Positions 6,153 through 14,364 of a stretch of DNA of 16,868 nucleotides are shown piece by piece. Numbering within the stretch: position 1 is the stretch's first letter; the number at the start of each line of letters is the position of its first letter. The position numbers and the translations under genes were made by a program. The notes under the pieces were generated by a model, which ran no database searches, was not told the DNA's origin, and saw only the letters and a list, made by a program, of their open reading frames with translations. This DNA comes from WQZF01 sp031556405. Its GTDB lineage: Bacteria; Pseudomonadota; Gammaproteobacteria; Burkholderiales; Rhodocyclaceae. Location: positions 1 to 16,868 of the forward strand of contig JAVBTC010000090.1 of the NCBI GenBank assembly GCA_031556405.1, given 5' to 3'.

Positions 6153-8500
6153 AAAGTGGAATGCGAATCACCTTTTTCCTGTTGGTGGCGTGGTTGTCTG
6201 TATGTTCCGCACAGGCGGCGCCGACGTTCGCCGAGGTTCGGGACAATTACCGTGTTTCCGACGCGCAGATGCTCGCGCGTGACGGTAGGCCGTTGCAGAG
6301 TCTGCGCGTCGATTTCACGGTGCGCCGCCTGCCTTGGACGCGCATCGAAGAAATTTCGCCGGTATTTCTGCATGCATTGCTTGTTTCCGAAGACAAGCGT
6401 TTTTACGAGCATTCCGGCGTCGATTGGGCCGCCGCCGCATCCAGTGCCTGGCGCAATCTGTGGAATAAAAAAACACGCGGCGCCAGCACGCTGACAATGC
6501 AGTTGGTGTCGCTGCTCGACGAGAACGAAATCCGGCAGGGACGGCGCAGTCTGTCGCAAAAAGCCGGGCAGGCGGTTTCGGCGTTGTGGCTGGAAAGGCA
6601 TTGGAAGAAAGACGAAATTCTCGAGGCTTATCTCAACCTGGTGGATTTTCGCGGTGAGCTACAGGGAATCGCGGCGATGAGCCGCGGTCTCTTCGGTAAA
6701 TGGCCCGATGGACTCGATCCGCGTGAAGCGGCATTGGCTGCCGCGCTGGTGCGGGCACCGAACGCGGCGCCGCAGGCGGTGGCGAATCGTGCCTGCGTCG
6801 TACTGCGGGCGATGGGTAAACCGGCGGTGGAGTGTGAAGGGCTGACGGCTCTGGCGCAGTTGGCGTTCTCCGGCGGCCTGCGCAGCCGCTGGTTCGAGCG
6901 TGAGCAATCGCCCGATCTGGCGCCGCATCTGGCACGGAAACTGTTGCGCCGGCCGGAGTCGGAACCGAAGGAAGTAACGAGCGGGGAAGCCAATGGGAAC
7001 GTGGACGGAAAAATGGCGGCGGAGCCCGCCATGCAAACCGCCGGCCAGGATATGCCGCCTGCTCGCGTGCGCACCACGCTCGACGCCGATCTGCAACGCT
7101 TCGCCAGCCGCACGCTCAACCGCCGCCTGAGCGAAATTGCACCGCAGAACGCCGAAGACGGCGCGCTCGTCGTAATCGACAATGCCAGCGGCGAAATCCG
7201 CGCCTGGGTCGGTTCCAGCGGCGCCTTGTCGCAGGCGGCCGAGGTCGACGGCGTCGTGGCGTTGCGTCAGGCGGGGTCGACGTTGAAGCCGATGCTGTTC
7301 GCCGCCGCCATCGAACGTGGCGATCTGACCGCCGCATCGCTGCTCGAGGACGCGCCGCTTTCGCTTTCCGCCGATGGGGGCTTGTATACACCGCAGAATT
7401 ACGTGGCGCAGTACCGTGGATGGGTCAGCGCGCGCATGGCGCTGGGCGGTTCGCTCAACGTTCCGGCGGTGCGGGTGCTGACGCGGATCGGCCCGGATCT
7501 GTTCCGCGACACGCTGCGCCGTTACGGCCTGGAGAGTTTGACCGAGGAGGGGCGCTATTACGGTTACAGTCTGGCGCTCGGCGGTGCCGATGTTTCGCTG
7601 TTGGCCCTCGCCAATGCCTATCGCGCGCTGGCCAACGGAGGTCGGTGGACGCCGTTGAAAGTCACTTCCGACGGCAAGCGCCGGCCCTGCGGCGAGGGCG
7701 GCTGCGCCGGGATATTCGCCGACGCTGCCGGTGTTCCCGCCCCCGTGCGGCAGATCGTTTCTCCGGCGACGGCGTTCATCGTCGCCGACATCCTTTCCGA
7801 CCGCGCTGCCCGCGCCGGCACCTTCGGCCTCGAATCGTGGCTTGCGACCCCTTACTGGAGCGCCGTCAAGACCGGCACCAGCAAGGACATGCGCGATAAC
7901 TGGTGTATCGGTTTTTCCCGCCGTTATACCGTCGCCGTCTGGGTCGGCAATGCCGCGGGCGAACCGATGCATGATGTCTCCGGAATATCCGGTGCCGCGC
8001 CGGTGTGGCGCGAAGTCATGGATTGGCTCCATCGTGGCGAGGATGGCGGCGGGGCGAACGTCCGTCCGCGGGTTGCCAGTCCGCCGCCCGCGCCGCCGCC
8101 GGGCGTCGTCGCGCGCACGATTCGTTTCGAACCGTCCGGAATCGTCCATGAACCGCCGCGCCGCGAGTGGTTCCGCGCCGGCAGCGAGCGCGAAGTGATC
8201 CGGCTGGCCGAACGAGGCGGCCTGGCGCATATCGCCTATCCCAGCGAAGGCACAGTCATCGCCATCGATCCCGATATCCCGCCACAGCGCCAGCGTGTCG
8301 CCCTGCGGCTTTCCGGCAAGGCGGGACAAGGCTGGCAGTGGCGTCTCGACGGTCGGCCGCTGGGCAATGCCGGCCGGGAGATTTTGTGGCTGCCTCAGCC
8401 GGGACGGCATCGGCTGGGTCTGTTCGACGACAAGGGCGGCGAAATCGAGGCGGTGGCTTTTGAAGTCCGGGCGCTCAATGCCGGCAAGGTGAAACGCTGA
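6149..8500 (+). CDS. pbpC: Penicillin-binding protein 1C (glycosyltransferase/transpeptidase)
   Basis: A 783-residue bifunctional class A PBP that polymerises and potentially cross-links peptidoglycan in the periplasm. After an N-terminal signal anchor (about residues 5-25) comes the GT51 domain with EDKRFYEHSGVD (catalytic E81) and the RGASTLTMQL motif. The transpeptidase domain has GSTLKP (nucleophile S377, K380), GSLN (S435-N437) and KTGTS (K574). A proline-rich linker precedes the C-terminal PBP1C domain (about residues 690-775, ending WRLDGRPL...LPQPGRHRL), which separates PBP1C from PBP1A/1B. A low-complexity linker rich in E, G, A lies between the catalytic domains (about 268-305). Start at 6149 was chosen because it overlaps the GNAT stop; ATG 6161 and TTG 6134 are alternatives. 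No alpha-2-macroglobulin gene (yfhM), a common partner, is adjacent. Confidence 0.95.
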   Translation: MKSGMRITFFLLVAWLSVCSAQAAPTFAEVRDNYRVSDAQMLARDGRPLQSLRVDFTVRRLPWTRIEEISPVFLHALLVSEDKRFYEHSGVDWAAAASSAWRNLWNKKTRGASTLTMQLVSLLDENEIRQGRRSLSQKAGQAVSALWLERHWKKDEILEAYLNLVDFRGELQGIAAMSRGLFGKWPDGLDPREAALAAALVRAPNAAPQAVANRACVVLRAMGKPAVECEGLTALAQLAFSGGLRSRWFEREQSPDLAPHLARKLLRRPESEPKEVTSGEANGNVDGKMAAEPAMQTAGQDMPPARVRTTLDADLQRFASRTLNRRLSEIAPQNAEDGALVVIDNASGEIRAWVGSSGALSQAAEVDGVVALRQAGSTLKPMLFAAAIERGDLTAASLLEDAPLSLSADGGLYTPQNYVAQYRGWVSARMALGGSLNVPAVRVLTRIGPDLFRDTLRRYGLESLTEEGRYYGYSLALGGADVSLLALANAYRALANGGRWTPLKVTSDGKRRPCGEGGCAGIFADAAGVPAPVRQIVSPATAFIVADILSDRAARAGTFGLESWLATPYWSAVKTGTSKDMRDNWCIGFSRRYTVAVWVGNAAGEPMHDVSGISGAAPVWREVMDWLHRGEDGGGANVRPRVASPPPAPPPGVVARTIRFEPSGIVHEPPRREWFRAGSEREVIRLAERGGLAHIAYPSEGTVIAIDPDIPPQRQRVALRLSGKAGQGWQWRLDGRPLGNAGREILWLPQPGRHRLGLFDDKGGEIEAVAFEVRALNAGKVKR

Positions 8501-8678
8501 CACCGAAACGCTGAAATCCGGCGTTGAATCGGGCCTGGTGTTGTAGCCCGTCTACTGTGCCGTCCAGCATAGGCGCGGACCGTGCCTTGCGCGATCCAGC
8601 TCATCCGAAAGTGCTCTGAAACCCATTTTCCAGGATAATCCGCCGGTCGGAACGGAAAAGATTCGAATAGAGGTGGCG

Positions 8679-10040
8679 ATGGAAAGAGAAAGGGAACGAG
8701 GATTCTGGGGCTCGCGGCTGGGATTCATCCTGGCGGCGGCGGGATCGGCGATCGGGCTGGGGGCGATCTGGAAATTCCCTTACATGGCTGGCGCCAACGG
8801 CGGCGGCGCGTTTCTCGTGGTCTACCTGGCCGCGGTGCTGGGCATCGGCCTGACCATGATGCTGGCGGAACTGGCGATCGGGCGCGCCTCGCACACCGAC
8901 GCGGTAAACGCCTTCCGCGCGCTGGGCGGAAAGGGATGGAGTTTTTTCGGTTATTTCAGCCTGCTGGCGGCGTTCATCATTCTTTCCTTTTACTGCGTCG
9001 TCGGCGGCTGGACGGTGGGATATCTGTTCAAGGCCATCGGCGGAACCCTGCTCAATCCGGGCAGCGAAGGATTCGGCGGCCAGTTTTCCGGCTTTGCCGG
9101 CAGTCCCGGCTATAGCCTGTTTCTGTTCGCCGTATTCATGCTCCTGACCGCGGGAATCATCCTGGGAGGGGTGAAAGGAGGTATCGAACGGGCCAGCAAG
9201 ATCCTGATGCCGCTTCTGTTCCTGCTCATGCTGGCGATGATCGTCCGGTCCATTACGCTGCCCGGAGCGATGGAGGGAATCCGCTTTTTCCTGATTCCCG
9301 AACCGGAAAAAATCACGCCGCGCGTATTGATCGACGCACTCGGATTCGCCTGTTTCTCGCTGTCGCTCGGCTTTGCCGGCATGCTGACCTACGGTTCGTA
9401 TATGAAAAAGGACGAGGACATGGTGTCGTCCGCTCTTTGGGTCATCGTCCTGCAAACCTTGTGCGTCCTCATGGCCGGGTTCATGGTACTGCCCGCGGTA
9501 TTTGCTTCCGGCATGGAGCCGGGCGCCGGGCCGGGGCTGACGTACATCACGTTGCCCGCGGTATTCAAGGCGATGCCGGGCGGAAGTTTTTTCGCGGTGG
9601 TCTTTTTTCTGCTGCTGCTGGTTGCGGCTCTGACTTCTTCGGTTTCGATTCTGGAGCCCCTGGTGGCCTGGCTGATCGATACTTACCGCTGGCGCCGGGA
9701 AGCGGCATGCATCTGCACCGCCGTGGCGAGCTTCGTCGCCGGCATTCCGGCAACGCTTTCCTTCGGGGTCGGGAAGGACTGGACCCTGTTCGGAAAAACG
9801 CCGTTCGATCTGATGGACTACCTGACACTCAATATCATGCTGCCGGTCAATGTGCTGGCGGCCTGCGTCGTGATGGGATGGATCGCCAACAAGGTTTTCC
9901 TGCTGGAATTGTATAAGCGGCGCTACGATGCCGAAGGAATTCCCATCAGGCCGTGGTGGGCGAGCCTGATCGATTTCTGCTGTAAATTTCTGGCGCCGGT
10001 CGTCATTGCCGCCATTCTGCTTGGCAGTTTTCTGCAATGA
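8679..10040 (+). CDS. Sodium-dependent transporter, neurotransmitter:sodium symporter family
   Basis: A 453-residue inner-membrane protein with about 11 predicted helices, the count usual for bacterial 11-helix NSS members. TM1 carries the family signature SRLGFILAAAGSAIGLGAIW followed by KFPYMAGANGGGAF, which forms sodium and substrate contacts in the LeuT fold. TM6 has the unwound F-S-L-S-L-G-F-A-G stretch, and TM8 has the small-residue VAALTSSVSILEP segment that contributes the second sodium site. It probably imports an amino acid or related compound with Na+; the substrate is not readable. The ATG at 8679 is preceded by AGAGG at 5-6 bases; a GTG at 8673 overlaps that ribosome site. The 178 bases upstream (8501-8678) hold no recognised gene and only a lone GATAAT (8634-8639). 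Confidence 0.93.
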   Translation: MERERERGFWGSRLGFILAAAGSAIGLGAIWKFPYMAGANGGGAFLVVYLAAVLGIGLTMMLAELAIGRASHTDAVNAFRALGGKGWSFFGYFSLLAAFIILSFYCVVGGWTVGYLFKAIGGTLLNPGSEGFGGQFSGFAGSPGYSLFLFAVFMLLTAGIILGGVKGGIERASKILMPLLFLLMLAMIVRSITLPGAMEGIRFFLIPEPEKITPRVLIDALGFACFSLSLGFAGMLTYGSYMKKDEDMVSSALWVIVLQTLCVLMAGFMVLPAVFASGMEPGAGPGLTYITLPAVFKAMPGGSFFAVVFFLLLLVAALTSSVSILEPLVAWLIDTYRWRREAACICTAVASFVAGIPATLSFGVGKDWTLFGKTPFDLMDYLTLNIMLPVNVLAACVVMGWIANKVFLLELYKRRYDAEGIPIRPWWASLIDFCCKFLAPVVIAAILLGSFLQ

Positions 10041-10292
10041 ACGGGGTTTTGCAGCCTATTCCGGAAGAATGTAGTGTGGCGAAAGGGCTTTTGCGCGGGT
10101 GCGCTGTGCCCTTGTCGAGTACTGGATACGTCTGGATTGAATGTGGTTCTAATTTTAAAAAATAATTATTGTTTTAATCTTGCTACTAATATGGTTGATT
10201 ATTTCATTTTATTTGGAAATTTTCGGGCGGCCCAGAGCGGATGAAACAAAGGACGGTTTTTCCGGCGCCAATCGGCCCGGTCACGTTCCGTG
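10041..10292. other. Convergent intergenic region with an AT-rich pocket
   Basis: This lies between the 3' ends of the + strand transporter and the - strand EAL-HDOD gene. Bases about 10147-10220 are far richer in A and T than the surroundings. A small hairpin-capable stretch lies at 10262-10280 (CCGG/CCGG and GCC/GGC around AATC), but it is not followed by a T-run in either direction. A 17-codon open frame from ATG 10191 has no ribosome site and is not called. No clear terminator is seen for either gene. Confidence 0.5.
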
Positions 10293-11561
10293 TCAGGCGT
10301 TTTCCCTGATTTCGACCCCAATCATATTGGCCCAGGCCATCGCTTCGGCGACGGCGTAGTTGAACATCGGCGGCGTGATCCGCCCGCCCAGGCCGTTGAG
10401 CAGTTCCTGAATTGCTTCGGCGTCGTCGCCTTCGCTTGCCTTCGCCAGACGCAGCATCGTTCCCAGGCGCCCCGATCCGGAATTCAGCGCCTGCGCGACG
10501 ATTTCGGCAACCGATAGCTGCGCGAGGATTTCCTGGATCGAGATGCCCAGAACCACCGGCATCAGGGACATGACTCCGGTCATGAATGCCTGATCCGAGC
10601 TTTCGGAGGAGTGGCCGGAACCGGCAGCGGAAACCAGAAGTTCCATCAAGCGCCCGCGCGCCGCCGCCATTTGCAGGAGTGGACCGGGGGTTCCCTGGCT
10701 GTTCGGATTGATGAACAGCAGAAGCTGGATCCAGCGCTGCAATTGGCTGCGCCCGAGCAGGACGATGGCGTGGCGCAGCGAGGTGATGCGGGTGCGCAGG
10801 CCGCTGGCGACCGAGTTCGTCAGGCGCAGCAGGTTGATCGTCAACCCCGGTTCCTGTTTCAGCACCTGCGCCAGATCCGTCGTTTCGGCATCCTGGCTGA
10901 TCAGCATCATCAGGCGCATCAGGACGACATACGAGTGTTCGAGTTTTTTCCCGGAAATGATCGTCGGCCGCGCGAAGTAATAGCCCTGAAACAGATCGAA
11001 GCCGAGATCGCGGCACAATTCGACCAGTTCCAGCGTATCCACTTTTTCCGCCAGCAATTGCTTGCCCAGCGGTTTCAGCGCCTCGGTGATATCGATCAGT
11101 TCGGCGGGGGACATCATCTGCACGTCGACCTTGATGACGTCGACGACGGACAGGAGCGGCGCGTATTCGGGGGACATCATGCCCGGGCCGAGGTCGTCGA
11201 TGGCGAGCATGAATCCCTTGGCGCGCAGATACTGGCAACGCTCGACCACTTCCGGCGTCGGTTCCACCGTTTCCAGGACTTCGAGGGTGACGCAATCGCG
11301 CGGCAACAGCTCGACGACGTCGCTGAAGAGAAAATCGCGGTCGACGTTGATGAATCCGCGATAGGGGCCGAGCGCATCGCCGAACGAAATCTGCGCGAAG
11401 GCGTTGGCGATGACCGTCGCGGTGGCCTGCGTGTCGTCGGAAACCTGGGCGGTATTCTGATCGCGGCCGCTGCGGAACAAAAGTTCGTACGCCACCAAGC
11501 GGTCCTTGCGGTCAAGGATCGGCTGCCGGCCGAGGAAAATTTCAGACTGTGGGTCGGACAT
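10293..11561 (-). CDS. EAL-HDOD signalling protein (YuxH/CdgJ type), EAL domain degenerate
   Basis: A 422-residue cytosolic protein. The N-terminal EAL-like domain has IFLGRQPILDRKDRLVAYELLFR (residues 8-30; ELL in place of EAL), IDDLGPGMMS (121-130; canonical DDFGTG altered), IKVDV and FQGYYFARP (191-199). The C-terminal half (about 210-400) is an HDOD domain, related to HD phosphohydrolases but lacking the HD catalytic pair. Proteins of this pair usually lack c-di-GMP phosphodiesterase activity and act in signalling or motility control. The ATG at 11561 opens the usual family start; a GTG at 11615 with AGGATA is the alternative. It lies 66 bases after the phosphomannomutase gene on the same strand, so co-transcription is likely. 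Confidence 0.9.
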   Translation of the reverse strand: MSDPQSEIFLGRQPILDRKDRLVAYELLFRSGRDQNTAQVSDDTQATATVIANAFAQISFGDALGPYRGFINVDRDFLFSDVVELLPRDCVTLEVLETVEPTPEVVERCQYLRAKGFMLAIDDLGPGMMSPEYAPLLSVVDVIKVDVQMMSPAELIDITEALKPLGKQLLAEKVDTLELVELCRDLGFDLFQGYYFARPTIISGKKLEHSYVVLMRLMMLISQDAETTDLAQVLKQEPGLTINLLRLTNSVASGLRTRITSLRHAIVLLGRSQLQRWIQLLLFINPNSQGTPGPLLQMAAARGRLMELLVSAAGSGHSSESSDQAFMTGVMSLMPVVLGISIQEILAQLSVAEIVAQALNSGSGRLGTMLRLAKASEGDDAEAIQELLNGLGGRITPPMFNYAVAEAMAWANMIGVEIRENA

Positions 11562-11620
11562 GTAGGTCAAATCATCCGTTACTGAAGCGGCCAGAATGAA
11601 GTCATTTAAGCGCACTATCC

Positions 11621-11630
11621 TAACATGTTA
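11621..11630. repeat. Perfect 10-base palindrome overlapping the algC stop codon
   Basis: TAACATGTTA reads the same on both strands and contains the TAA stop of the minus-strand phosphomannomutase gene (complement of 11628-11630). It lies just upstream of the EAL-HDOD start. Ten bases is short enough to be chance, and it is recorded only for its placement. Confidence 0.25.
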
Positions 11631-13082
11631 AAAAGGCAGCGCGAGTTCCGGGCGCAAAGTTTGCAGCGCGCGGCGGAAATCCGCCTGGATCCGCTTCAGC
11701 GCCCGTTCGTCGTCGGCTTCGAAGCGCAGCACGACGACCGGCGTCGTGTTCGAGGGGCGCGCCAGGCCAAAACCGTCGGCATATTCGACGCGAACGCCGT
11801 CGATGGTGACGATTTCCTGCGCGCCGCCGAAGAAATCCTTGCCTTTCTCCTCTAACGCGGCGATCAGCGCGAACGGTTCGCCTTCGGCCATCGCGATATT
11901 GAGTTCCGGCGTGCTGGCGCTGTTGGGCAGGGCGGAAAGCACGGCATTGGCGTCCGGCGCGCGGGAGAGGATTTCCAGGAGGCGCGCGCCGGCGTAAAGG
12001 CCGTCGTCGAAGCCGTACCAGCGCTCCTTGAAGAACATGTGCCCGCTCATTTCGCCGGCCAGCGGGGCGCCGCTTTCCTTCAGCTTGCGCTTGATCAGCG
12101 CGTGTCCGGTACGCCACATCGTCGCGCGTCCGCCGTGCGACGCGATCCAGGTGCGCAGGAGGCGCGTACATTTCACATCGTAGACGATCTCGGCGCCGGG
12201 GACGCGCCGCAGCACGTCGGCGGCGAACAGCATCAACTGGCGGTCGGGATAGATGATTTCGCCGTTCCGGGTGACGACGCCGAGCCGGTCGCCGTCGCCG
12301 TCGAAAGCCAGGCCGATTTCCCCTTTCCCTTCGGCAAGCGCGGCGATCACGTCGCGCAGGTTTTCCGGTTTCGACGGGTCAGGATGGTGGTTAGGAAAAG
12401 CGCCGTCGACGGCGCAGAACAGTTCTTCCACCGTGCAGCCCAGGCGCGCGAACAACGTGGGCGCCACCGCGCCGGCAACGCCGTTTCCGCAGTCGATGAC
12501 GATTTTCATCGGCCGCGCGAGTTCGATGTCGGAGGCGATACGGTCGATATAAGCGGGCAGCACGTCGGCGCTGCGGGCCTCTCCCGCGGCGCGGGCATGC
12601 AGGTCGCCGCTTTCGATGCGCCGCCGCAGGGCCTGGATTTCCTCTCCGGCCAGCGTCTTCCCGGCGATCACCATTTTCAGGCCGTTGTACTCGGGGGGAT
12701 TGTGGCTGCCGGTGACCGAGACGCAGCTTCCCGTGCCCAGATGCTCGGCGGCGAAATAGGTGACTGGCGTCGGCACGCAGCCGATGTCGATCGTGTCGAC
12801 GCCGGCGCTGCGGATGCCTTCCTGCAGCGCCGCCGCCAGTTCGGGGCCGGAAAAACGGCCGTCGCGCCCGACGACGATGGCGGGGCGCGCTTTCGAATCC
12901 GCTTTTGAGCCTGTTTCTGGGCTGATTTCTGAATCCATTTCACCGGCCCGCTCGTTCGCCAGCGTCCCCAGCGCCTGGCCGATCAGGCGCGCCGTTGCGG
13001 CATCGAGCGATTTTCCGGCGATGCCGCGGATATCGTACGCCTTGAATATTTCGGGCGCGGGGGAAAAAACGGTTGCGGACAT
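11628..13082 (-). CDS. algC: Phosphomannomutase/phosphoglucomutase, AlgC type
   Basis: A 484-residue enzyme of the alpha-D-phosphohexomutase family that interconverts mannose-6-P/mannose-1-P and glucose-6-P/glucose-1-P for lipopolysaccharide, exopolysaccharide and nucleotide-sugar synthesis. It has the N-terminal FKAYDIRGI, the active-site TGSHNPP (phosphoserine S126), the magnesium loop DGDGDR (261-266), the sugar-specificity loop GEMSGH (343-348) and the phosphate-binding RPSNTTP (442-448). The ATG at 13082 was chosen because family homology starts there and AGAGG lies 8 bases upstream; the frame remains open further upstream without protein-like content. It is about 20 residues longer than Pseudomonas AlgC because of a polar insert near residues 46-66 (S/E/K/D-rich). 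The symbol is by family resemblance. Confidence 0.94.
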   Translation of the reverse strand: MSATVFSPAPEIFKAYDIRGIAGKSLDAATARLIGQALGTLANERAGEMDSEISPETGSKADSKARPAIVVGRDGRFSGPELAAALQEGIRSAGVDTIDIGCVPTPVTYFAAEHLGTGSCVSVTGSHNPPEYNGLKMVIAGKTLAGEEIQALRRRIESGDLHARAAGEARSADVLPAYIDRIASDIELARPMKIVIDCGNGVAGAVAPTLFARLGCTVEELFCAVDGAFPNHHPDPSKPENLRDVIAALAEGKGEIGLAFDGDGDRLGVVTRNGEIIYPDRQLMLFAADVLRRVPGAEIVYDVKCTRLLRTWIASHGGRATMWRTGHALIKRKLKESGAPLAGEMSGHMFFKERWYGFDDGLYAGARLLEILSRAPDANAVLSALPNSASTPELNIAMAEGEPFALIAALEEKGKDFFGGAQEIVTIDGVRVEYADGFGLARPSNTTPVVVLRFEADDERALKRIQADFRRALQTLRPELALPF

Positions 13083-13104
13083 GGGTTGACCTCTGTGGTT
13101 TGAA

Positions 13105-13138
13105 TTGAAAAAAGTGGAAAATTGAAAAAAGTGGAAAA
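13105..13138. repeat. Perfect tandem repeat, two 17-base units
   Basis: The unit TTGAAAAAAGTGGAAAA occurs twice head to tail (13105-13121 and 13122-13138), followed by a partial third unit (GCGAAAAAGGGGG). It lies 22 bases upstream of the algC ATG, in the 5' leader or promoter region of that minus-strand gene. A third copy with one mismatch lies at 13303-13319. The rest of 13083-13290 holds a hairpin-capable inverted repeat (TTTCCGC/GCGGAAA, 13229-13247) without a T-run. Confidence 0.85.
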
Positions 13139-13290
13139 GCGAAAAAGGGGGTGGGGCGGGCGCATCGGGCACACATTCCGGGCACACACTCCGGCCGGGT
13201 GCGCCGCATCCGGCATCCCGCATATCCCTTTCCGCAAGTGGCGGAAAAGAATGCTCCGGCTCGTGGATGCGCATTTGTATCAAATATGCT

Positions 13291-14364
13291 CTAAGTCTCG
13301 CATTGAAAAAAGTGCAAAAGTCGCTCCGGCAGCCATCCGATGTGTCCCGGAAAGCGTCCGTCGACGAAACCGACGTGGCCGCCCTCGCGCGGATAGTCGA
13401 GGCGGACGCAGGCGGCCACCTGAGCCGCGCCGGGCAGCGCCGAGGCCGGCAGGAACGGATCGTTGCGGGAATTGAGCATCAGCGTCGGTACCGCGATGCG
13501 TTGCAGCCATGGCTTGGCGGAGGCACGGCGCCAGTAGTCGGCGGCGTCCTTGAAACCGAACATCGGCGCGGTCACGGCATCGTCGAATTCGTAAATGGTA
13601 TGTACCCGGCGCAGGCGCTCGCCGTCGAACAGGCCGGGAAAGCGTTGCAGGCGTGCCCACGCCGTTTTTTTCAGCGTGCGCAGGAAATTCCATTCGTAAA
13701 TCCGGTTGAAGCCGCGTCCGAGGGCATGGCCGCAGACGCTGAGATCGACCGGCGCGCAGACGGCGGCGGCGGCGTCGACGACCCGGCCGGCATCCCGTTC
13801 GCGCTCCCCAAGCCATTTCAGAAGCGCGTTGCCGCCCAGCGAGACGCCCACGGCATGGATGCGGCGGTGCCGGAAACGCTCCCGGAAATGGCGCAGAATC
13901 CAGTCGATTTCGTCGCTGTCGCCGGAATGATAGGCGCGCGGCTGCCGGTTCAATTCACCGGAACAGCCGCGAAAATGGACGATGACGCCGTCCCGGCCGC
14001 GCGCGGCGAGCGCGGCAGACAGTGCCGCGGCGTAATGGCTGTGCGAACTTCCTTCGAGTCCGTGAAAAAGAATCGTCAGCGGAGACGTTTCCCCGGGGGT
14101 GTCCTCCGGCGCCGCCATTGTCGCCGGCACCGGATTCCCGGCGTCGAGCCAGTCGAGATCGACGAAATCGTCGTCCGGCGTGGCGATCCGTTCGCGGCGG
14201 TAACCCGGCGCCGGCGGCGAACGCAGCACGGGGTAAATCGTCTGCGCGTGCGCGCCGCGCAGCCACCATGGCGCCCGGTAAATGGGCGCTTTCGCGGATG
14301 CTTCCGTGGATGTTTTGGCGGAGGTATCTCTACGTTCCGCGGCGGTTTTCCCTTCTTGCGCCAC
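13291..14364 (-). CDS. YheT-family alpha/beta hydrolase
   Basis: A 357-residue hydrolase of the YheT group (annotated as predicted esterases, biological substrate unknown). The family start PWWLRGAHAQTIYP appears near residues 33-45. HGLEGSS gives the oxyanion region, GVSLGGN the nucleophile elbow (S175), SRNDPFLP the acid (D302) and EGGHVGF the histidine (H330). A serine-alanine-threonine-rich N-terminal stretch of about 25 residues precedes the fold. The GTG at 14364 was chosen because GGAG lies 6 bases upstream; another GTG at 14379 is in frame and less well placed. The C-terminal LLHFFQ is encoded by a repeat shared with the region before algC. It lies 208 bases upstream of algC on the same strand. 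Confidence 0.92.
   Translation of the reverse strand: MAQEGKTAAERRDTSAKTSTEASAKAPIYRAPWWLRGAHAQTIYPVLRSPPAPGYRRERIATPDDDFVDLDWLDAGNPVPATMAAPEDTPGETSPLTILFHGLEGSSHSHYAAALSAALAARGRDGVIVHFRGCSGELNRQPRAYHSGDSDEIDWILRHFRERFRHRRIHAVGVSLGGNALLKWLGERERDAGRVVDAAAAVCAPVDLSVCGHALGRGFNRIYEWNFLRTLKKTAWARLQRFPGLFDGERLRRVHTIYEFDDAVTAPMFGFKDAADYWRRASAKPWLQRIAVPTLMLNSRNDPFLPASALPGAAQVAACVRLDYPREGGHVGFVDGRFPGHIGWLPERLLHFFQCET
13303..13319. repeat. Third copy of the 17-base repeat, inside the hydrolase 3' end
   Basis: TTGAAAAAAGTGCAAAA matches the unit at 13105-13138 at 16 of 17 bases. On the coding strand it specifies the LLHFFQ part of the hydrolase C-terminus, three codons before the stop. This may be the source copy from which the intergenic repeats arose. 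Confidence 0.7.

Noticed and set aside
6659..8503. 614-residue open frame on the minus strand opposite pbpC
   Set aside because: It lacks any family motif and lies wholly opposite a gene with intact GT51 and transpeptidase motifs. Its composition (R, H, Q, A) is typical of antisense frames in GC-rich DNA.
8634..8639. GATAAT as a promoter -10 for the sodium symporter
   Set aside because: No acceptable -35 at 16-19 bases upstream.
8601..10037. 478-residue open frame on the minus strand opposite the sodium symporter
   Set aside because: Its R/Q/H/D-rich, low-hydrophobicity composition is what the antisense of a membrane-protein gene gives. No motif or ribosome site supports it.
10191..10244. 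17-codon frame in the convergent spacer
   Set aside because: No ribosome site, very short, and spans the AT-rich to GC-rich border; expected by chance.
10611..11585. 324-residue + strand frame opposite the EAL-HDOD gene
   Set aside because: Highly R/Q/D-rich shadow of a gene whose motifs are clear on the minus strand.
13083..13283. Upstream extension of AlgC containing HFFQFSTFF
   Set aside because: It is produced by the 17-base tandem repeat and non-coding leader. The family N-terminus and ribosome site fix the start at 13082.
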